From Bacteroidales bacterium UBA1458 (GTDB lineage: Bacteria > Bacteroidota > Bacteroidia > Bacteroidales > VadinHA17), in assembly GCA_002325785.1 (NCBI GenBank), contig DCSU01000008.1, positions 1-10,102 of the forward strand: a DNA stretch of 10,102 nucleotides. Direction: 5' to 3'. The notes beneath the pieces were generated by a model. That model saw only the letters and a list, made by a program, of their open reading frames with translations, ran no database searches and was not told the origin of the DNA. Within the stretch, counting starts at the first letter, position 1. Each line of letters opens with the position of its first letter. A program made the translations under genes and the position numbers. Shown in pieces: positions 1-5,057 of the stretch.

Positions 1-24
1 GTCAACGTTATTTAGGCATTGTCA

Positions 25-98
25 GACTGCCGACTGAGGACTGAGGACTGCTGACTGAGGACTACACCACTACTGCCTATTGCCTACTGCCGACTGCC
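25..98. repeat. Degenerate heptamer tandem repeat tract
   Basis: Two blocks of 7-bp units lie here. Block A (25-66) reads GACTGCC, GACTGAG, GACTGAG, GACTGCT, GACTGAG, GACTACA. Block B (71-98) reads TACTGCC, TATTGCC, TACTGCC, GACTGCC. A 4-bp break (67-70) separates them. On the minus strand the units are GGCAGTC, GGCAGTA, GGCAATA and CTCAGTC. I recognise this style of degenerate heptamer tract from intergenic regions of Bacteroidota genomes; its function is not known to me. Block B is translated as the last residues of the adjacent minus-strand gene and carries that gene's stop codon. Confidence 0.85.
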
Positions 99-936
99 TT
101 ACCTTCGCCACCACCGGCCAGTGATCCGAGATGAAGACACCCTCTTCAATCACCCGATGCGTTACATGAGATGAGACCTTCATCCCGTTCCTGACAAAGA
201 TATAATCGATCCGCCCTTCACCCGGCACATCACTCCATCCGTTGAAGGTATAGCTCTCACCTTGCGGCGGTGTCTCAGAGATTGTATATGAATCAACCGC
301 AAATCCCCCTTCGGTCATCCTTGATATCGCGAGGCTTTCAGGCCTCGCATTAAAGTCGCCTGTCACCACAAAATCATTATCCCCCGCAAGCTCCCTGACC
401 TTCCCCAGCAGTACCCCCGAGCTCATCACCCGTGCGGAATCGCTGATATGATCAAAATGAGTATTCATGTATAACAGCGTGTCCTTCACGGTCTTATCAT
501 ACAGCCGGACCCATGTTGCGATGCGGGTCAGTGCTGCACCCCAGCCGATTGACCCCGGGACATCCGGCGTGGCAGAGAGCCAGAAGGTGCCGCTCGCCAG
601 CTGTTCAAACCTGCCAAGCCTGTAGAAGACCGGGCAGGCCTCCCCTCCCCTTACACCGTCATCACGGCCCGCAGCCACCGACCCGTAGCCTGTCAGGGCA
701 GAGTCGAGGTATTCATACTGGTGCCACAGCACCTCCTGCATGCCTAGAAGATCAGGTATCTGATCATTTATAAACCCGGCAGCCATTGCTGCCCGGTGAG
801 GCCAGGCATTGGCGCTGTCACCTGGATTATCAAACCTGATGTTAAAAGTCATGACTTCAATAGCACGATCATCCTGGAGTACACAAGAAGAGAAAAGAAT
901 TGTAAGTACAGCGATTGCGATAACGGATCTGCGCAT
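70..936 (-). CDS. Endonuclease/exonuclease/phosphatase-family lipoprotein
   Basis: This 288-residue protein belongs to the EEP (exonuclease III/DNase I-like) fold, whose members cleave phosphoester bonds in nucleic acids, phosphoinositides or other phosphate esters using a divalent metal. Visible family motifs are TFNIR (N32), GMQEV (metal-ligand E68), NTHFDH (H160, D162), TGDFNARP (D194, N196), IDYIFV (D244) and SDHWPV (D271, H272), so the catalytic set looks intact. The N-terminus has RR, a hydrophobic stretch (about 5-17) and LFSSC with Cys18, fitting a type II lipoprotein signal peptide; the acidic DD a few residues later is compatible with a surface-exposed Bacteroidota lipoprotein. The substrate cannot be told from sequence. 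It faces away from the next operon. The last nine residues (280-288) and the TAG stop are encoded by heptamer repeat, after the natural SDHWPVVAKV end of the fold. The family call is firm; the exact role is unknown. Confidence 0.9.
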   Translation of the reverse strand: MRRSVIAIAVLTILFSSCVLQDDRAIEVMTFNIRFDNPGDSANAWPHRAAMAAGFINDQIPDLLGMQEVLWHQYEYLDSALTGYGSVAAGRDDGVRGGEACPVFYRLGRFEQLASGTFWLSATPDVPGSIGWGAALTRIATWVRLYDKTVKDTLLYMNTHFDHISDSARVMSSGVLLGKVRELAGDNDFVVTGDFNARPESLAISRMTEGGFAVDSYTISETPPQGESYTFNGWSDVPGEGRIDYIFVRNGMKVSSHVTHRVIEEGVFISDHWPVVAKVRQSAVGNRQ

Positions 937-987
937 ATCTTTGGAGTTTATTTTTTAAAAGGCTAAAGTTACTTTATAATTTCTGTT
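937..987. promoter_or_regulatory. Divergent promoter region
   Basis: This 51-bp AT-rich gap separates two divergently transcribed genes, so promoters for both should lie in or next to it. On the minus strand, TAACTTTA (positions 971-964) matches the Bacteroidota -7 consensus TAnnTTTG except at the last base and lies about 27 bp before the lipoprotein start. On the plus strand a TATAAT (975-980) sits only 7 bp before the ATG at 988, which would imply a leaderless or very short-leader transcript if used. No convincing -33 TTG or Shine-Dalgarno sequence is seen for either gene. The assignment rests on gene arrangement more than on the boxes. Confidence 0.4.
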
Positions 988-2139
988 ATGTCGAAGAAAA
1001 GAACGATTGAGGAGATCAACGAAAAGATCCGCAGTGGCAAGGCTGTGGTGCTGACCGCAGAACAGGTCTCGGCCATGGGTCGTGAGAGCTCACCGGCCGA
1101 AGTGATGAGCAAAGTGGATGTTGTTACCACTGGCACCTTCGGGCCTATGTGCTCGTCGGGCATGTTCATCAACTTCGGTCATACCTCGCCTGCCATGCGA
1201 ATGGAGAAGATCACCCTCAATAACGTTCCTGCCTACGGAGGCATTGCTGCCGTTGATGCCTACCTCGGTGCCACCGAGACCGCCCTGCCACATGACCAGT
1301 ACGGCGGGGCTCATGTCATTGAAGAGCTGATCGCAGGAAAGGACGTGCTCCTTCAGGCCACTGGCAAGGGCACCGACTGCTATCCGCGCACCGAGGTAAA
1401 GACATATATCAACAAGGAGACAGTCAATGAGATGATCATGTTCAACCCCCGCAATGCCTACCAGAACTATAACGTGGCGGTGAACAGCACTTCTAAGATG
1501 AAATACACATATATGGGGACTCTTCTGCCTGACTTCGGCAACGCAAACTTCTCCACGTCCGGCGAGCTGAGCCCCCTGCTCAACGACCCTGAGATGCGCA
1601 CAATCGGCATCGGTACTCGCATCTTCTTCGGTGGCACCACGGGCTATGTGGCATGGCACGGGACACAGTTCAACACGGGCAAGCCTGTCAACAGTCACGG
1701 CATTCCTGTGGGTAACTCGGCCACCCTCGCCCTGATAGGCGATGCGGCACGGATGATCACGCGTTTCATCCGTGCCGCCTACTTCGAGAAATACGGTGTC
1801 TCAATGTTCGTCGGCGTGGGAATACCCATCCCTATACTTGATGAGGATATGGCCCGCCGGGTCATGGTGCGCAACAGCCAGATCGAAACGAATATCATAG
1901 ATTACGGAGCACCCGAAAACGGTATACTTGGTCGCATAGACTACCAGTCGCTCTTCTCCGGCGAGATAACCCTCAACACCCGGAAGATACGCACAGCACC
2001 CCTGTCAAGTGTCAGGGTGGCCCGCGAGATAGCGGCGATTCTCAGGGAGGAGATCACCGCCGGTCGTTTCCTCATCACGGAGCCGGTCGAACACTTCCGG
2101 AAGACCACCGGGCTGAACAGCCTGGATATCAGAATTTAA
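988..2139 (+). CDS. DUF39/COG1900 homocysteine biosynthesis protein
   Basis: This 383-residue protein is a member of the HcyBio family (DUF39, COG1900). In methanogens its relatives (MA1821 of Methanosarcina acetivorans, MJ0100 of Methanocaldococcus jannaschii) take part in making homocysteine directly from aspartate semialdehyde and sulfide, bypassing O-acylhomoserine. Family hallmarks seen are TTGTFGPMCSSG (48-59), the GGIAAVDAYLGATE stretch (84-97), a GKGTDCYPR segment (126-134), and FFGGTTGYVAWHGTQ further on. Two cysteines, C55 and C131, fall at almost the same positions as the two conserved cysteines I recall for the methanogen proteins, and are the obvious candidates for sulfur handling. 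The protein stops soon after the core domain, with no C-terminal CBS pair or ferredoxin domain; the ferredoxin is instead the next gene, 17 bp downstream. I chose the ATG at 988 because the conserved N-terminus (KRTIEEIN) follows at once. The cytoplasmic, anaerobic role is inferred from the family. Confidence 0.93.
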   Translation: MSKKRTIEEINEKIRSGKAVVLTAEQVSAMGRESSPAEVMSKVDVVTTGTFGPMCSSGMFINFGHTSPAMRMEKITLNNVPAYGGIAAVDAYLGATETALPHDQYGGAHVIEELIAGKDVLLQATGKGTDCYPRTEVKTYINKETVNEMIMFNPRNAYQNYNVAVNSTSKMKYTYMGTLLPDFGNANFSTSGELSPLLNDPEMRTIGIGTRIFFGGTTGYVAWHGTQFNTGKPVNSHGIPVGNSATLALIGDAARMITRFIRAAYFEKYGVSMFVGVGIPIPILDEDMARRVMVRNSQIETNIIDYGAPENGILGRIDYQSLFSGEITLNTRKIRTAPLSSVRVAREIAAILREEITAGRFLITEPVEHFRKTTGLNSLDIRI

Positions 2140-2156
2140 CCTTTAACTACAAGAGA

Positions 2157-2567
2157 ATGAAAAGCAGGAGATTTGTGCTGACCTTCCCGCCTGATGCTAC
2201 AGGCGAACCCATAACATATAACCTTATCCGGAAGTTTGACATAATGGTGAACATCGTCAAGGCTGACGTATCACCCGGCAAGATAGGCCACCTGGTGATG
2301 GAGATGACCGCACCGGCGAAGATACTGAAGGAGGGTATGGAATACATGAAGCAGAAGAACGTGGAGTGTGTGCCCATCGACCGGACCATCACCTACCGTA
2401 AGGATCTCTGCATCCATTGCGGCGCCTGTACTGCCGTCTGTTTCTCCGGGGCGCTGACGATGACACTGAAGACATCTGAACTCGCGTTCGAGCCGGAAAA
2501 GTGCGTGGTATGCGAGCTGTGCCTCACCGCCTGTCCACTCAAGCTCTTCTCAATAGACCTTGGCTAA
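2157..2567 (+). CDS. NIL-domain 2[4Fe-4S] ferredoxin
   Basis: This 136-residue protein has two parts. Residues about 5-78 resemble the NIL domain, a small ferredoxin-like-fold domain also found at the C-terminus of methionine ABC transporter ATPases, where it senses methionine. Residues 81-136 are a bacterial-type 2[4Fe-4S] ferredoxin with C85-C88-C91-C95 and C116-C119-C122-C126; the second motif ends with the usual CP, while the first ends CF. The same architecture is found in MA1822, which works with the DUF39 protein in Methanosarcina homocysteine synthesis, probably as electron donor or sulfur-transfer partner. It lies between the DUF39 and UPF0280 genes and overlaps the latter by 8 bp, which supports one shared transcript. 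The NIL domain may make the protein responsive to methionine or a related thiol, but that is inference. Confidence 0.93.
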   Translation: MKSRRFVLTFPPDATGEPITYNLIRKFDIMVNIVKADVSPGKIGHLVMEMTAPAKILKEGMEYMKQKNVECVPIDRTITYRKDLCIHCGACTAVCFSGALTMTLKTSELAFEPEKCVVCELCLTACPLKLFSIDLG

Positions 2568-3318
2568 GAGCCCGTCATACCAGCCTCGCCTCTACCGTGA
2601 AGCCATGGGCAACAGTCGCTGGACCAGCTTCAGATCAGCTTACATGGAGACTGACCTGTGGGTGGCAATCGATAAGAAGCACTACCGGAAGGAGGCCGAA
2701 CGGTTCACAATAGACCGTATCCTATGCTACCGCAAAATCCTTGATAAGCATATTGCGAATCACCCTGAGTTTCGTGACTCCCTGACTCCGGTGGTAGCCC
2801 CTGGTGGCACCCACTCTCTCATAACAGCCATGAGCGAGGCAGCCATGCAGGCAGGCACAGGTCCTATGAGCGCGGTGGCCGGTGCCATGGCGGAATATGT
2901 CTGCCGCGACCTGCTTGCCGAATATGAGGCTGACGAGGTGATAGTTGAGAACGGAGGCGACATATTCATGAAGCTGACAGCGCCTGTCTCCGTGGCGGTT
3001 CATGCCGGCGACTCACCGCTGTCAGAGAAAATCGCCCTGCAGATAAAACCGGAGCAGACCCCGCTGTCGCTCTGCTGCTCCTCAGGCACAGTAGGACATT
3101 CACTCAGCTTTGGCATGGCTGACGCATGTATGACAGGCTGCCGGTCGGGAGCGGAGGCCGACGCCTTCGCCACAGCCTTGTGCAACCAGGTTAAGAATGA
3201 AGGAATGGTACATGAGGTTGCTGAGCAAGCCCTGGGACATCCTCAGATAGTGTCTGTGGTTATAATTGCCGGTGACAAACTGGCCCTCGGCGGAAAGATC
3301 GAAGTAAAAATTGTATGA
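2560..3318 (+). CDS. UPF0280/COG2122 ApbE-superfamily protein
   Basis: This 252-residue protein fits the UPF0280 (COG2122) family, which is distantly related to the flavin transferase ApbE. The Methanosarcina member MA1715 was reported to be needed for efficient sulfide assimilation into homocysteine. Seen here are YQPRLYREAM (7-16, the family's N-terminal Y-x-x-R-x-Y-R feature), PGGTHS (81-86), VENGGDIFM (129-137, like the ApbE N-G-G-D motif), CCSSGTVGHSLSFGMAD (172-188) with paired Cys172/173, and EADAFATA (199-206). The start is TTG at 2560: an in-frame TAG at 2554 rules out anything further upstream, and the next ATG (2605, residue 16) would remove the conserved N-terminal motif. No Shine-Dalgarno is visible, and the 8-bp overlap with the ferredoxin gene suggests coupled translation. 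The last codons (KIEVKIV) form the first unit of the 41-bp repeat beyond. The biochemical reaction is not established. Confidence 0.9.
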   Translation: MAKSPSYQPRLYREAMGNSRWTSFRSAYMETDLWVAIDKKHYRKEAERFTIDRILCYRKILDKHIANHPEFRDSLTPVVAPGGTHSLITAMSEAAMQAGTGPMSAVAGAMAEYVCRDLLAEYEADEVIVENGGDIFMKLTAPVSVAVHAGDSPLSEKIALQIKPEQTPLSLCCSSGTVGHSLSFGMADACMTGCRSGAEADAFATALCNQVKNEGMVHEVAEQALGHPQIVSVVIIAGDKLALGGKIEVKIV

Positions 3319-3468
3319 TAGCAGGCTTCCTTGGATAGGTCGAATTAAAAACAGCCGGGACTTGTCCTGATGGGAGAATCGAAGTAACATTACTGTGATA
3401 TCGGACTTCCGAGTAAAGATCGTAGTAAAAGATTGCCGCGACCGGGCCTCCGCAGAAGGATCGAAGGG
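3298..3468. repeat. Degenerate ~41-bp tandem repeat in convergent gap
   Basis: A shared head related to TCGAAGTAAAA recurs starting at 3299 (TCGAAGTAAAA), 3340 (TCGAATTAAAA), 3379 (TCGAAGTAACA), 3420 (TCGTAGTAAAA) and 3461 (TCGAAGGG, partial). The spacings are 41, 39, 41 and 41 bp. The later half of each unit contains a G-rich then C-rich core around CTT or CT: AGGCTTCCT (U1), GGGACTTGTCCT (U2), TCGGACTTCCGA (U3) and CGGGCCTCCG (U4), each able to fold on itself. The stretch before each head ends in a purine run (GGAAAGA, GGGAGAA, GTAAAGA, AGAAGGA). The array begins inside the 3' end of the UPF0280 gene and ends about 14 bp before the stop of the convergent kinase gene. This gap contains no ORF I would support. 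It is not a CRISPR: there is no long identical repeat. Confidence 0.7.
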
Positions 3469-3481
3469 CCACCTGGAGGAA

Positions 3482-5050
3482 TCAGATCTTTTGAGGATAA
3501 CCAGTAATATTTCTTATCTGCTCATAGAGAGGTTGCAGATGCCTGTACATCTTTGTATAAACCTTCTCATACAGCTGTGCATAGATCTCCACATTCCTGC
3601 TGTCAGGCACAAACTGTTCGCCTGTTCTTGTCATTGATTTCACCGCCTCCGGGTAATCCTTGAAGAACTTCATCCCAACTGCAGCATTTATGGCAGCCCC
3701 CAGCGAGGAGGTCTCATATGTATGCGGCCGGCTGCTTTCCATATTAAAGATATCAGCTGTCATCTGCATGGCCTGCCTGCTCTGCGACCCTCCGCCTGAG
3801 ACAACAACCGACCTGACCGGCACCCCGGTCCGCTTGACAGTCCGGAGCAGACCATCCTTCAGGGAATATGTAAGTCCCTCGAGTATAGCCCTGTACACGT
3901 GAGCCCTCGTGTGGACATCGCCGAACCCGATGATGGCACCCTTGGCCTCAGTACCGGGCACCTTGACGCCGGGCGACCAGTAGGGCTGCAGCGTGAGGCC
4001 CATAGATCCTGCGGGCACCTCATCAACAAGGGCGTCAAAAAAGGCTTCCGGATGACTCCCGGTCTGCTCTGCCATCTGTATCTCCTTCAGCCCGAACTCC
4101 TTCTTGAACCAGCTTATCATCCAGTAACCGCGGTAGATCTGCACCTCGGTGTTGTAATAGCCAGGGACGGCGCTGGGATATGACGGAAAGAATGGTATCA
4201 CCTCGTGATACTTCGCGTGTGTCGTCTGCACTGTGGCCGTTGTTCCGTAGGAGAGGCATGCCACGTCAGGTGTTATGACACCCGAGCCCAGTACCTCACA
4301 GGCCTTGTCGGCAGCAGCAGCAATGAGGGGCAGCCCCTCAGGTATCCCCGACTTCTCAGATGCCTCCCTGCTGATGTACCCGAGTATCTCTGACGGCCTG
4401 ACAATCTTCGGCAGCTTTTCCCTTTCAACGGGAAACATCTTGTAATTCATGTGGCTGCTGTCGGTCCACTGCTGCTTCTTGTAGTCGAAAGGCAGGTAAG
4501 CCACAGTACATCCTACCGAGTCTGTATACTCACCTGTCAGCGCCCACGAGAGGTACCCGGAAAGCAGCAGGAACTTTTCTGTCTTCTCCCACACCTCCGG
4601 GGTGTTCTGCATGAGCCAGTTGCATTCACCCTGCTTCACAGTATGCATCACTGCCTCCCTCATGCCAACAACCCTGAGAGCCATCTGCATCAGTCTGTCA
4701 GGGTATTTACCTACAGCACACTGCCGCTGATCAAGCCATGAGATGGCAGGTCTCAGTGAACGCCCCTCGCTGTCGAGGTTGATCAGGGTTGATCGTTGAG
4801 TGGTAATAGTGACGGCTTTTATCTGCTCCTTGCTGAACTCCGTCTCACTGAACAGCTTTTGGAGTGTCTCATACATCTTGTCCCTGAAGTATTCCGGTTG
4901 CTGTTCGGCCCACCCCGGTGCAACGGAGAAGTAGGGTTCTATTTCGGTTTTTATCAGCTGCCGGACAATGCCGTCGAGGTCGATTAAAACAGTCCTGACC
5001 GACTGCGTGCCGCAGTCGATAGCAAGTATAAGTTCGTCGGATGATTTCAT
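3482..5050 (-). CDS. FGGY-family carbohydrate/polyol kinase
   Basis: This 522-residue protein is the usual length for FGGY kinases, which phosphorylate sugars or polyols (glycerol, xylulose, ribulose, erythritol and others) with ATP. The N-terminal half has the phosphate-binding IDCGTQSVR (11-19), TTQRS (83-87) and ISWLDQR (103-109). AAADKACEVLGSG (245-257) holds the expected catalytic base, Asp248. The C-terminal half has LSYGTTATV (267-275), the SGGGSQSRQAMQMTADIF signature (418-435) and GAAINAAVG (451-459). The active site looks intact. It is the last gene of a three-gene operon, 7 bp after the AGPS-like gene and downstream of a GlpD-like dehydrogenase, so glycerol is a reasonable substrate guess. 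However, the motifs are not clearly those of classical GlpK, and another triol or ketose is possible. The cytoplasmic location is expected from the family. The family call is firm; substrate is unresolved. Confidence 0.93.
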   Translation of the reverse strand: MKSSDELILAIDCGTQSVRTVLIDLDGIVRQLIKTEIEPYFSVAPGWAEQQPEYFRDKMYETLQKLFSETEFSKEQIKAVTITTQRSTLINLDSEGRSLRPAISWLDQRQCAVGKYPDRLMQMALRVVGMREAVMHTVKQGECNWLMQNTPEVWEKTEKFLLLSGYLSWALTGEYTDSVGCTVAYLPFDYKKQQWTDSSHMNYKMFPVEREKLPKIVRPSEILGYISREASEKSGIPEGLPLIAAAADKACEVLGSGVITPDVACLSYGTTATVQTTHAKYHEVIPFFPSYPSAVPGYYNTEVQIYRGYWMISWFKKEFGLKEIQMAEQTGSHPEAFFDALVDEVPAGSMGLTLQPYWSPGVKVPGTEAKGAIIGFGDVHTRAHVYRAILEGLTYSLKDGLLRTVKRTGVPVRSVVVSGGGSQSRQAMQMTADIFNMESSRPHTYETSSLGAAINAAVGMKFFKDYPEAVKSMTRTGEQFVPDSRNVEIYAQLYEKVYTKMYRHLQPLYEQIRNITGYPQKI

Positions 5051-5057
5051 ATGTCGG

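Noticed and set aside
1090..1698. Long 202-residue ORF on the minus strand opposite the DUF39 gene
   Set aside because: It lies entirely antisense to a well-supported gene with clear family motifs, and its translation shows no recognisable domain.
3401..3413. Hairpin TCGG-ACTT-CCGA as an intrinsic terminator for the homocysteine operon
   Set aside because: The stem is only 4-5 bp and is not followed by a U-run; it is better explained as one core of the 41-bp repeat.
3298..3468. CRISPR-like array with ~41-bp spacing
   Set aside because: The repeated part is only about 11 bp, is imperfect, and the intervening parts share a common pattern rather than being unique spacers; no cas gene is near.
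3395..3637. Possible small gene beginning in the repeat array on the plus strand
   Set aside because: It starts in the repeat and continues antisense into the kinase gene; the translation has no family likeness.
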